Shown: positions 36,487 through 46,911 of the stretch, piece by piece
Numbering within the stretch: the first letter of the stretch is position 1
How the letters are laid out: every line of letters starts with the position of its first letter
DNA from: Polytrichum commune
Lineage: Eukaryota > Streptophyta > Polytrichopsida > Polytrichales > Polytrichaceae
DNA length: 64,000 nucleotides
Reading direction: 5' to 3'
NCBI GenBank assembly: GCA_950295325.1
Contig: OX485803.1
Span: forward strand, 11,718,001 to 11,782,000
The notes under the pieces: model-generated
Seen by the model: the letters and a program-made list of their open reading frames with translations, nothing else
The model's database searches: none
What the model was told of the DNA's origin: nothing
Program-made: the position numbers and the translations under genes

Positions 36487-39400
36487 TCAATCGAAAATGG
36501 GCCGGTGCACCGCCGCCCAACATTCTCCAATATGCATATGATGCCCAAGGCAACAAGGACAATAAGTTTGGCACCGTATGCGGCATTCACAACAAACTTT
36601 GCGGTGTGGGCTCCACATGGGCATATGAAGAAGTCCGACATGCCGATTGTACCGAGAAGTGCACTTGCGGGACCGGAGGTGGTGTGAGGCCAAAACTTTG
36701 GCCAAGCGCAATTGAAAAGATTTGTGACTCAAAGGTCGGTTTCCTAGAGTCAAAGACTGTGCGCAATGTAGTTTCCACATGTTTACCACGGTAGTGTCCA
36801 AAAGAAAGAAAAAAAGCCTGTGCCACCACTTATGAGTCCGAACTTGAGAGGAATATTCTCCCCTTAGTTGGTCCGCCACATCTACCCCCCGCATATAGGT
36901 TGTGTATTGGTAATGCATAGGGGAGGTCTCAACATCCTTACGCACGGAACCCACCCGCCGTGAGACCACCGGACATTCCTCCCCTACCCCATGGATTGGT
37001 GGGGCCACGGTGGACATCACAAGGACAGGTTTTTTATCCACCCATACAATAGCACTAAGTTTTTTGGATGCATGCATCCTCCACTCTAAATGCCCTTGAG
37101 GGGACTTTGCATAAAGTGATTTTTTAGCGAGGGCGGTTGGAAGGCCAATACGGTCGGCCCTAACCGTGCCCGTCGCATAGGTGCCCTTCCCCAAAAGTTC
37201 CATAAACAAGGGCACTGAAGAAAAAAAGTTATCCATAACTACTATGTGGCCCCTATTCTCCAACCCCTCCAATAATGCGTGTACCACAATTGCCCCTTGC
37301 TTAGCCTCCCCTTTCTTAGACCCCTTGATTCCGGGAACCCCCTTATTGGCCCCACAATATACGTCGAAAGTCCATACGTACCTCGATGTAGAGTCCGTAA
37401 GACACCATACCTTGATTCCCCACTTAGTGGGCTTTTTAGGCATGTATTGACGGATGAGACAATACTTGCCCTTGTATTGTACCATCATCTCGTCTACGGT
37501 AACCTTATCCCCTAAATTCCACATGCCCTTACAACGATCCCTAATCTCATCCAATAGCCACCGTAATTTTACCAATTTGTCAAAGTCCCCGCTTGACCGA
37601 TCCGTAGTTGCGGCATGGTCATTATGCACATGTAAGCAACGAATAATGTGTTCATAGCGATTCCGGGTCATAATTGAGGATATAACCGGGCACCACAAAA
37701 AATCACAAGATTTTTCCCAATAAGACCTTACATTGGGCTCAATTTTTATCCCCATATATAAAGAAATTGCTAAAAAGGCCCTCAACTCCGATGGGTGTAA
37801 GGCAAACCACGTATCCCCACCCCGTAACTTTTTGGGAGTGCATTTAGAACGTGGGTTTATCTCCGATGCATACCTATTTGTCTCCGCACATATTTTACGT
37901 AATGTGTGAGGAGTCCAGAACTTATGGAACAAGGTATACAACGTGGGCATTTTATTAGAAGGGATTGGCAAGCCTGGTGTCGGACCCCTAAATTTAGCAG
38001 GTGCCGGATCAAATGTGGAGACTGTCTTTTGCCACGATGCATCACAGTAAATTTCTTTCAAGGTTGGTAATTTTATACGCCCCATCTTCTGTCTACCCAC
38101 AACTTCATTATCCAACAATTCACCCTTTTTTGCACATGCTGCCAACACCACAAAAGCATAAACTTTGATAAGCATATGGTTTCAGTCTCTACTGTGAACA
38201 AGTCATTTATTTAGAAAAGAGAAAATAACAAAAAAATGCCCTCTCACATGCAATGATCGGGGAGAACCGGCTGGTATTTACATATGAACTGGTTGAGTTC
38301 TAGAAATAACCGGTTGAAGTTCTATTTAGCAGAAAAATAACTATCATCTTGGAGGAAATTTATAGAATGTACCCCAATTTAATAAAGGAAAACCGGAGGA
38401 TGTGATCATGTAACAGGTTGGACTTGCAAACACAAGGATTTGAACCGGTTATCCCCAAAAATCTTCCGGATGACTTCTCAGTGGCTAAATAAACAGAAAA
38501 AAATAGAAAAAAACCAAAGCTTACCAGCAGCCGTTGCCTGCGCTCCTCGCTGGTTCGCGCCAGGGCGCCTGCTCTGCTGGCCACGCGCTGTGCTGCCGAG
38601 CGGCACTGCGCTCCGACACTTTGAAATCTCCTCCCAAGCGCCTAAATGTGGGAACACCTGCTCTTCTTCGCCCATCCGCCTCGCAACCCCAGCATTGTTG
38701 ACAGGAGCAGGTAAGTTTCTGTCTCGCTCCTCTCTACCTGCTTTTGTTTTCTGCAATTCAATACATCTGCCAATGTAACTGATAGCTTCTTCGAGTTGGT
38801 GCAATAAAAGAAATTTGAGAATGGGTCGGTGTTTGATTCATGTGAGACTGGGTCGGTGTTTAATTTCATGTGAGACTGGGTCAGTGTTTGATTCATGTGA
38901 GACTTCGCGATTTCAATTCTTCCTGCAAGTTGCTGTCAATCACTATGTCTGTTCTCAGAGTGGCATCTATGTATGTTCAATTCATGCGGTCTTTTCTCTA
39001 AAATTGCTATCTGTTTCGGAACAGAGACAGATCGCGATTAGAGATTAGGTCTCCGAAGTGCTCCGCGACAATTAGCTACCTAGCCTGACAGCAACCTCAT
39101 GAACTGGCTCTCAAGATCAGTAACTTAACTCCAGTCTCGGAAAAGGACTGCAGGTTGTGTGTGTGGACTGCCACAGACTCGCGTCCCCGTGATGGCATTC
39201 GCAGTGCAATGATCTATAATTTAATGCGAGGCAGGTTATGGGGATGTTGTTATTCAGTTTGTGTTTCGTGTTCATCCAACTTCTACTGATCAGGTTTAGA
39301 CAACGGAACTTTGTGTTGCATTAGCAGATCTACGATTGAAGACTAACAAAAATTGGATTGAAAACCGACAAAAAATGGGTTGAAAATTCGGACATGAATC

Positions 39401-40993
39401 TTTGATTGGTTGTGATTATCGAAGGTGCATGTTTGTTGATTGTAACATCACATCAGGGATCCACTTCTTATAGATTTCATTGTGGCTGAGTTTTCAGGTG
39501 TGCAGGTGTGCTGAGTTTGCAGGTGTGCACTTGAACTCGTATCTTATGTCTGTTCTCAGAGTGGCATCTATGCATCATATAGTGTATTACTGTATTGTTG
39601 GATACAAGTGCCTCAATCTTCTCTGTTTTCATAGACGGATCAGAGGTCTAGGCAATTTTTTGCGACTGATAAAGAAAGATTCAAATCGACCACTATGATA
39701 GACTTATAAATATTTTAATGAAAAATGTCACTGCTGACCTGCTGCGCTGTTTTTGCAGGTGCCACTGCCCGCACCCTCACTGGTGATCGGACATCCTCGA
39801 CACCAGCTGTAGATGCAATTCCTCCTTGACAATCTGCCTTCGTGTTGGCCGCTCCAAGGGATTGTGCCCAAGCTTCCCATTCGGCTGCTTCGTCATGAAG
39901 GTCATTTTCATATGTTACCGGCCAACTGTCATCTCCATCCCTACTGCCATCGTCATCTTCCGACTCGTCATCACTGGAAATGTTACATGTTGGCTCAACA
40001 TTGTTTGTGGGTTGTATTGCATTTTTTTCATGCCTTAGTATTTGCTCCGTGAATCCACTTGGAATACATTTTCTATTTCCATCAGCAAATAAAACATCAT
40101 ACATTCTAGTATTTGATTGCTCTTCAATGTAGCTCCTTTGCACCACGCCTAATATCCACTCTAAATCTTGTTCTTCCTCTCCCAATTGTACTGACTCACT
40201 CACAACATACCTTGGAACTCTCACTGCTACTTCATGGTCTTGTACTACAAGCTCTGTAAATCTAAAGTCTTTCAAACCACTTTGGGAGTACACGTCCCGT
40301 TGTCCCTTTGGACTTGGTTGCAAATCCACTACTTCCGTTGCCTTCCTCTTCAGGTCTTGATCGTTTCTTGGTGCAGATGCCTTGTCCGCCGTCATGATGC
40401 TCCCCTTCTTCGCAACAATCCTCAATCTTTCCCCCGTTCGCTTCCTTCCCTCTGACCATCCTTTTGTGTATGTGACTTGTGTGGTCGTTGCTATCTTTGA
40501 TGTGCACCTCCTTACTGCTAACTTGGGCGCCTTCCGACTTAGATTTACCTCCCTTGGCAATTGCAGATCGCTCCATTGAAGCCCCAATGTGTGGGCTCCT
40601 CTTCTCTCCAATGCCTTGAGAATTATCTGTTGCCATGTCTCTTTGTTCCTCTCCATGGTCTGGCCACACCTCTTTCCTCAAGGTGTCTCTCACGGCCTCC
40701 GAAAATCCATGCACATGTCTCTCCTTCCACCCTAAAATGTGAGCTACTTGTTGATAGTACCTAGATCTAAACGCTCTATTCTTTGGTATAGTGCCGATCT
40801 CTCGCCACTTCTTTGGCTTGGGCAACTTTGCAAGATAGTTTGAATCCAATGCTGCTAGAATAACTCTCTCTTGTTGTACACTTGCACCTTGCAACCTTAC
40901 CCAATTTCGAACTATGTCTACTGGTCCTCCGATGTAGCAAAGAGAGATAGGAGGGTTTGGAATGTCGTCCATTGTGACAAATGTGTATGACAA
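36487..40993 (-). CDS. piggyBac transposase (DDE_Tnp_1_7), multi-exon
   Basis: The last exon (38138 down to 36487) encodes the transposase core: catalytic aspartates in VTVDEMMVQYKGK, VVMDNFFSS and RGVDVADQLRGEY, matching insect piggyBac D268, D346 and D447, plus a C-terminal Cys-rich zinc-binding tail (CCECRIRCQTYCPCC) used for end binding. Upstream pieces fit by splice sites and phase: exon 38750-38525 (phase 0 in, 1 out) and an exon ending at 39739 (CAG|GTCAGC, phase 0). That exon carries a short YDVLFADGNRKCIPSGF Tudor-like strand set and an acidic stretch. The N-terminus from ATG 40993 (or 40972) lies in a different frame, overlapping over 40262-40656. A small intron or a frameshift there is unresolved. 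It would excise and insert DNA at TTAA in the nucleus. Confidence 0.85.
38260..38470. repeat. ACCGGTT-rich repeat in a transposase intron
   Basis: Shares TGAACTGGTTGAGTTC, GAAGTTCT, GAGGAAATTTATAGAATGT and GGTTGGACTTGCAAACACAAGGATTTGAACCGG-like words with the right arm of the foldback element at 44.2-45.7 kb. It is probably a diverged relative of that element inserted between the last two piggyBac exons. Confidence 0.55.
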
Positions 40994-41631
40994 TGAAGAC
41001 CTGTGAATTGGAATTTGAATGGTTCAAACATATATACACGCTTTTTGCATTCAACCCATCACTAACCGTTATCTTGCATAATGTTGGTGTTCTTTATGAA
41101 ATTCCTTACTGATTTGTTAGTTGAACCACTTTGCAACGTTGTGTAGGTATAAATTTTTCCATTTTTTCTCATTTCAATCCGTTGTGAGCACCGCCATTTT
41201 CATGTCTTCATGTTGTGAAAGCAATAGAGGCGGTTGAAAGTGATGAGGTTCCCGCCACACCTTGCCACAGTGGCTACAGTGCACTTTTTTTTTCATTTAG
41301 GAGGTTGCAAGCATGGAGTGATCTCATTAGTTACAAATTCATGATTTACTGCGCCAAACGAAGCGCCATTTTCTCCAATCAAGGGCCCATTACTTTCCAC
41401 TTTACCAAGAGCCAAACCCATTGCCCCCACAATTTTTTTTTTACTTGACCGCTCAATGGATGGGAAATTCTCATTGGTTCTCCAATGCTGCCCTTTTCTA
41501 CTAGTAGGACATATATGCCTTTGCGACCCTCTCTAAAATCAAATATTTAATCTTTTTGGTCAAAAATGCCTCAATCCAAAAGTTGCCCTTTCATACTGCT
41601 CGCCAAAAAAAATTTCGCGGTCAAAGGAATT

Positions 41632-41695
41632 TAACTGCCCACACACAAACGAGCCAAAATTTTTGGTCGACCATATATGGTCGCTCGGGCAGTTA
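41632..41695. repeat. nested palindromes at the piggyBac right end
   Basis: AACTGCCC at 41633 pairs with GGGCAGTT at 41687. Between them lie CCAAAATTTTTGG and CGACCATATATGGTCG, each nearly self-complementary. The outer GGGCAGTT is also part of the terminal repeat. Subterminal palindromes are common binding sites for the transposase's Cys-rich tail, so this is a likely recognition site. Confidence 0.7.
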
Positions 41696-41703
41696 GGGGT
41701 TAA

Positions 41704-42670
41704 ACACATGTATTAAGTAACCAAAAAAGGTTTGTCTACCTTATATTTGTCCTCGGGGGGTGCACCTTTCATTAAAACCTAGAATCACGTGCGTTCACTA
41801 CATATTCTAAAAACCCCCTATATACAAGTTATTTTTTGTGAAATGAAGTAATACACATACAATTACAACAATAAATATACAAGTGACAATATGTATACAC
41901 AAAAAAACATCCATTCATATATAGTCATTAACATAAGTATACAAATATACTTTTGAACAATAACAAACCCTTATAATATGTATAACAAAATATCCTAGCT
42001 TTCATCAGCAAAGTCGTTGAAAACTTTTTCATCTCCCGGATGTAACTCATAAACATTTGATTCACCAATATATGTCATTATAGCCAATGCAATTATTGTC
42101 TCTAAGTCTACCATCAAATGATCAATAAGATCACATGTCCACTTGTTGTTAGCCCCTTTTTGATACCAACATAAACCAATCTCCTTGTTACTTTGAGCTG
42201 AACGAATCATTTCAAAACCCTAATACTGCCTCTTTCCCCGATATTACCTTGACACCTTGTACATGGTTCATACTACCCTATAAGGTTGCTAACGAAAATC
42301 GTTAATCCTAGTTAATCATAATTTCATCCAATATGAAAACTTATGATATGTAGTATAGTAACAATACCATACAAGTACAATTATTGTATACTTTTTAAAG
42401 GCCTTCCATATATGTACGTAATTATAAATTATAACATGTATACCATATGTATACGTAATATGGCAAGGTCCAAATCAATACCCCTCTTGTGCACTCACGT
42501 ATACTCGTACATGTTTAGTACAATGCACCCCCCGAGTATTTGTCGAGCCCAAGTGAAGATCGCACAAGCTCAATCATATTATTAAGAGGCAACCTTCACA
42601 ACAATCTTATGTGGAAAGTACAGTTGGGGTGAACCAACCCGTACACTCATTCCTTGGAGGCAGGACCAAC
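41704..42670. other. intergenic stretch between piggyBac and the dioxygenase gene
   Basis: AT-rich. A 71-codon minus frame at 41995-42210 reads like a soluble protein (IGLCWYQKGANNKWTCDLID) but has no family I recognise and is short. No promoter-like element besides the telomere units at 42671. Confidence 0.4.
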
Positions 42671-42698
42671 AAACCCTAAACCCTAAACCCTAAACCCT
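42671..42698. promoter_or_regulatory. four telomere units (AAACCCT), telo-box-like
   Basis: Four perfect AAACCCT units. In plants AAACCCTA (telo-box) is a known promoter motif. Here it ends 43 bp upstream of the dioxygenase ATG at 42742. It can equally be an interstitial telomere scar from break repair. The window continues normally on both sides, so it is not a chromosome end. Confidence 0.75.
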
Positions 42699-42741
42699 AT
42701 ATGATAATGGTGGGGGACGTGGATGCAAAGGAAAACACCAT

Positions 42742-44165
42742 TTGTTTCAACATTTTTCAAAGTTGTATATTGTGCCATGCAAGAAAACTTTGGATTGTGC
42801 ATATTTTAAAAAAATATTTATGAATAATTCAATAGACATGGAATTGGATATATTGAACAAACAACAATATTATGTCAGTTTCTGTCACAAACTATGTGAG
42901 GAGTGTTTGACACGTCCAAACCCTATGAAATGTCATGTATGTGATTCTAATCACGGCATAGACTTTGGCATCCACACAAAGTGGGTGTTTAATCTCCCAA
43001 TACTTCAAGGATGCAAAATCCAAATTCTACAAGAGTTTCATGATGTATATGAACAATTCAATATGTATTTGGCCAACAATGGGGAGTGTACATCATCTAA
43101 AACTCGATTTGAACGTAGTTCTTTTATGATTCTCCAATGCGAATTTGAAGAACATGGACTTCAAGAACAATTAATACTAAAGGAATTTGGTATTAAACAA
43201 AATATGCGTGTTATGACTAGTTTTTCAAATATTCCAAGGAAGGTTAAAAAAAAAAGCAGGTTGCATTACCTTTTTGGGATGATTCAACTTTCCAAGAAAA
43301 TTGGCAAGACATTTACGACAACAATACAATATTTCCAACAGTGAACAAAAGTTTAATGATATTGAATGGGCTTGATATTATACAAATGGGAATCATGAAC
43401 ATTGAAGACTTCAAGTTTGACCATGTAATAATGATATATATTCCCAATATGTGGACTAATGACCTTCATTACCAACGAACTCTCGTTGAAGCAAATCACT
43501 ATTATGAAACATCCCCATATCTAGCGAGAGATAACCAAAAAAATCCAAAGCGGGGGAGATACAAATCTGTAAGTCACGGCTATGTTGCACATGGTGGAGC
43601 AAAATCAAAAGGCAATGTAGTAAAATATCATCAAAATAAAATACCAAATTCCATACAAAAAAGTTTTAAAGGACTTGGTGATAGCATTGCTTCCTCTATT
43701 TGGATGCAATTGGATCAATTCGGCAGTCAGGTACAAAAAAATTTTAATGACCAATTTGATCATGTTTCGATTGGATTGGATGGATATGCCACCAAGGTCC
43801 ATCAAATGCATATTTCCAAAAATTCGTTCATCAAGCCTCATCTAGATGCGGCTGATATGGAAGCATCTTTTATTATTTGGTTTACAAGAGGAGATCCTAA
43901 AGGCGGACATTTTGGTTTGTTCCAACATTGTTTGAAATTTGATACAAATATAAGAGCTGGAGTATTTGTCCGAAGCAAGACTGCTGTCCATGGAACATTA
44001 AGATTTATACATAAGACATTAGCAGAGAATGTGTATAAATTAGGGGTAGCATTAGTGAACAAACAAGAACTTAGGACAAGAATAAAACATCAACTTAGAG
44101 ATGGAGCGCCAGTGACTTGGCAAAGCAGTGACTCTGACTCTGACTCTGATAATAACAATGAATAA
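42742..44165 (+). CDS. TET/JBP-like 2OG-Fe(II) dioxygenase protein, one frameshift
   Basis: Two frames join into one intronless protein of about 475 residues. Frame one starts at ATG 42742 and carries a Cys-rich piece (CHKLCEECLTRPNPMKCHVC). At the ten-A run 43246-43255 the sense passes to the -1 frame, which continues KQVALPFWDDSTFQENW and then the 43341-44165 frame. The C-terminal half has PHLDAADMEASFIIWF, GGHFGLF and RSKTAVHGTLRF. These give an HxD...H iron site (H167, D169, H217 counted from 43341) and R221 as a possible oxoglutarate contact. The spacing and the GG(H)F block resemble TET/JBP-type DNA dioxygenases, some of which are spread by transposons. The protein ends in a Ser-Asp acidic tail. 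Substrate is unknown; oxidation of 5-methylcytosine is an inference. Confidence 0.65.
43246..43255 (+). other. A10 run at the frame change
   Basis: Ten A followed by GCAGG. Frame 1 upstream and frame 0 downstream are both protein-like; one more A would join them. It could be a recent one-base loss, an assembly error in the homopolymer, or a -1 slippery site (A AAA AAG). Confidence 0.7.
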
Positions 44166-44379
44166 AAAAATTATATATGAATATATAAAATTCTCCCTCA
44201 AAATTTGAAAGGACAAGGTGTTAAGCATTCGTGTTGTGGCCCTAAGGGGAGGGGGGCAGGCTCTAAACCAGTGCCCTTGAGATTCTAAATCCAACCAGTC
44301 CGATGTTGACATCTGCCGGTCATGCTTTATACATTTATTTATTCTATACATTCTTCTAAAATGAGTGGCAAGTGCCCTT

Positions 44380-44692
44380 AAGTTTGGAACTTCTACCGGC
44401 TATTTCTCGACCTCAACCAGTTCATCTTCAACTAATCAGTAAAATGCCATCGAGTCTGGAGCTTCCACCGGTTATTTCTCGAACTCAACCCATTTATCTT
44501 CAACTGAGCAGTAAATTTCCTTGAGTCTGCAGCTTCTACTGGTTATTTCTCGAAGTCAACCGGTTCATCTTCAACCGATCAGTAAATTTCCTTGAGTCTG
44601 CAGCTTCTACTGGTTATTTCTCAAACTCAACCGGTTCATCTTCAACTGATCAGTAAATTTCCTTAACTCTGGAACTTCTACCGGTTATTTCT
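44380..44692. repeat. ~71-bp tandem repeat, about 4.4 units
   Basis: Units run from a TCTGGAACTTCTACCGG-type start through TTATTTCTCGAACTCAACCG, TTCATCTTCAACTGATCAGT and AAATTTCCTTGAG. It forms part of the left arm and centre of the foldback element. ACCGGTT is repeated in both orientations. Confidence 0.8.
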
Positions 44693-45183
44693 ATGTATTG
44701 ATGGATTGTCACAATCGGTAGAGTTGTAAATTTCATTTTAAGAGACACATTACATTGAGGTATATTCCACAAGTTATTGTAAAATAACTGGTAATTTTCT
44801 TTAAAGTCTTGAACGTGAAACAATTATTTCTCAAACTCAACCCAACTCATCTGTAACTAGCAGGCAATTGTCTGCTGAATACATTACAATATACTAAAGT
44901 AGCAATAAACATAAGTAATATACAACATCATTTAACACTTGTGCCCCAATAAACTAGTTTAGCTATAAGAAAGTTGAAGATCAAGACTTAAGGAAATTGT
45001 TTGATCAGTTGAAGATGAACCGGTTGAGTTCGAGAAATAGCCAGTAGAAGTTCTAGACTTAAGGGCACTTGCCACTAATTTTAGAGGAATGTATAGAATA
45101 AATAAATGTATAAAGCATAACCGGCAGATGTCAACATTGGACTGGTTGGATTTAGAATCACAAGGATCTTGACCGACTATATA

Positions 45184-45605
45184 CAGTCTACCCTCTATAA
45201 ATGTTAACCCTCGGGAGTGGATCAAAGTTAACATTTATAGAGGTGTTAACAATTAACGATTATAAAATTACCTTTTTGAGCAATATACAAATCTTAACAT
45301 TTATAAATACAAGCAATTGTGAAGAGTCCTTGTGAGAGAATACCATTCATAAAATTGCAAACCCAATCAAAACTTTATTCAATATCAACGCATGGTGAGA
45401 GAGAGAGGATTGTAATTGGATGTGTAGTTTTTATCATCCATATTATAGTTGTATTTCATTTGTTAACATTTATAGAGTCAAATTTACAAAGAAGGGAGTA
45501 CCATTTTGTTAACATTTATAGTGTGCAATATGTGGGGAGTAGAAGAAAGTTAACATTTAGAGAGGGTTAACACTTATAGGTGTAACATTTATAGAGGGTG
45601 GACTG
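45184..45605. mobile_element. pogo-type MITE with TA target duplication
   Basis: Ends CAGTCTACCCTCTATAAATG and (inverted) CAGTCCACCCTCTATAAATG differ at one base. TA lies outside both (45182-45183 and 45606-45607). CAGT ends with CTCTATAAAT and a TA duplication match plant pogo-like (Lemi-type) MITEs. Inside, TTAACATTTATAGAG recurs several times. It inserted in the right arm of the foldback element. Confidence 0.9.
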
Positions 45606-45656
45606 TATATGCCCAGATCTTCCGGGGCACTGGTTTAGAGCCTGCCCCCCTCCCCT

Positions 45657-46890
45657 GTTGTGGATAGCTCCCCGCCGTACCTGTCTACTCTCCCTGTGTG
45701 GACACCGTAGCTCTTCTAATACTTGATGCAGCAACTACCCATGTGGGGATAACTAACGAGCCCGGGGCCGGGCCTGCCCTTGCCCTGCCCGATACTTGGC
45801 TGCCCGCACTAAATCCGGACCGTCAAGCACCCTAGGGCGCATCCATGGCCCAAAATGACTTTGCCCTTGAAGCCATGGAGCGCCCTATTGACAGGGCGCG
45901 GCCAGGCCTTCATGCGACATGTTTTTGTTTCCATGGCGAGTTGTGCGGATAAGAGAGATACTGTCGAGGCTTATGCCACCAAAACCACTAGGCGAAATCT
46001 GGAACTAGTTAACAGAAAGGCTTAATTTACGGTCGTCCCATGTAGTGAAGGAGCATGAGTAGACTAAAGTCTCTTTGCGGTTTTTTAGCCCGTAGTCTCT
46101 TGGAAAGCATATCGGCACCCAAGTGGTGCAGTCACATCACTCTAAAGCATTATTGTATTTGTTATTTTTTTAATTGTAATGATATTTTGACTTTCTACCT
46201 ATTTTTATGATATTATCACATTATGCACAAATCTTCAAAATGTGACATTTCTCAAATATGACACACCCTGTTTATATCACACTTTATGGTGCAACGGAGG
46301 TTGGTTCATTGTGAAGGTTAGACTGTATGCGTGGGCAACGGTGGAGTCTGACGACGTGGGAGCGATTGGTAGCTCATAAAGAGTCCTCCTACTTCGATGG
46401 GCGTGCCATTAAGTTTTTGTGACACTTTCCATGCTTTAGAGTTCAGTGGTGTCAGGGGTTTCATGATCGCGCGGCCTAGCCTTCGCGCAACATGCTCTTG
46501 TCGAGGCATGCGGATAAGAGCAAACCCGTTGAGGCTTACGCCCTAATCACCAGTGGGAGAGATCTAGGAGTAATAGAAGGTAGTGCTTAATTTGCGGTCT
46601 ACCCTCACAAAGAAGTTCCCAGTGGAATGAGTCGACCAAGGACTCCTTGCGGTTTTGACGCCCGTACTCTTCTGCAAAGCAGATCCGCACCCCGCAACCT
46701 AGTGGTGGAGTCGCATTACCCTGCAACCGCCCTGCTGGCGATACAATTCAGTCGGAGGTTGTCTTCAGGCAGGGCACGTAAGTGATATTCTAAAATTAGC
46801 TGCGTTCGGAATTAATGAATGTGCGTTGCCATCGGGAAATTTGCGTACTTCCTTTGTCTTATTACTGGATTTGGTGCTTCATGCAGACAT
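45657..46890. repeat. intergenic DNA with a diverged ~260-bp direct repeat
   Basis: 45,895-46,155 and 46,470-46,730 share in order GCGCAACATG or GCGACATG, GCGGATAAGAG, GAGGCTTA, GCTTAATTTNCGGTC, CTCTTTGCGG or CTCCTTGCGG, CCCGTA and GTGGTGCAGTC or GTGGTGGAGTC. Identity is only moderate. No ORF is involved. It may be subterminal DNA of the element carrying the two genes downstream. Confidence 0.5.
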
Positions 46891-46911
46891 CCAATTTAGG
46901 GTGGACTAGTG

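Larger units (their letters stand above)
35324..41699. mobile_element. complete piggyBac element with TTAA target duplication
   Basis: The left end reads TTAA then CCCCTAAATGCCCGAG. The right end, read inward on the minus strand, is TTAA then CCCCTAACTGCCCGAG: 15 of 16 terminal bases match, with TTAA at 35320-35323 and 41700-41703. The element spans 6,376 bp and contains one multi-exon transposase gene on the minus strand. TTAA duplication, CCC-starting ends and a DDE_Tnp_1_7 transposase are the three defining marks of piggyBac. The transposase core lacks stops, so the copy is young or maintained. The region 35324-36486, beyond the transposase stop, has no recognisable second gene. Confidence 0.9.
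44240..45656. mobile_element. foldback element with long inverted arms
   Basis: The left arm (44245-44450) and the right arm (about 44,995-45,656, inverted) share GGGGAGGGGGGCAGGCTCTA, CAACCAGTCC, GACATCTGCCGG, TTTATACATTTATTTATTCT and AGTGGCAAGTGCCCTTAAGT. GTTGTGG lies outside both ends (44233-44239 and 45657-45663), a likely 7-8-bp target duplication, as in hAT-type elements. The right arm is split by the pogo-type MITE 45184-45605. The centre holds a ~71-bp tandem array. No coding sequence. Confidence 0.7.

Noticed and set aside
38440-38778. A plus-strand gene exon ending in GCAG|GTAAGT at 38710/38711 with a TTTTTGCAG acceptor near 39759
   Set aside because: The same DNA gives a minus-strand exon (38750-38525) whose phases fit both neighbouring piggyBac exons; the plus frames show no protein after the acceptor.
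41995-42210. A 71-codon minus-strand ORF with protein-like sequence
   Set aside because: Too short and without homology that I recognise; no splice partners evident.
42671-42698. Chromosome end
   Set aside because: Only four telomere units, with ordinary unique sequence on both sides.
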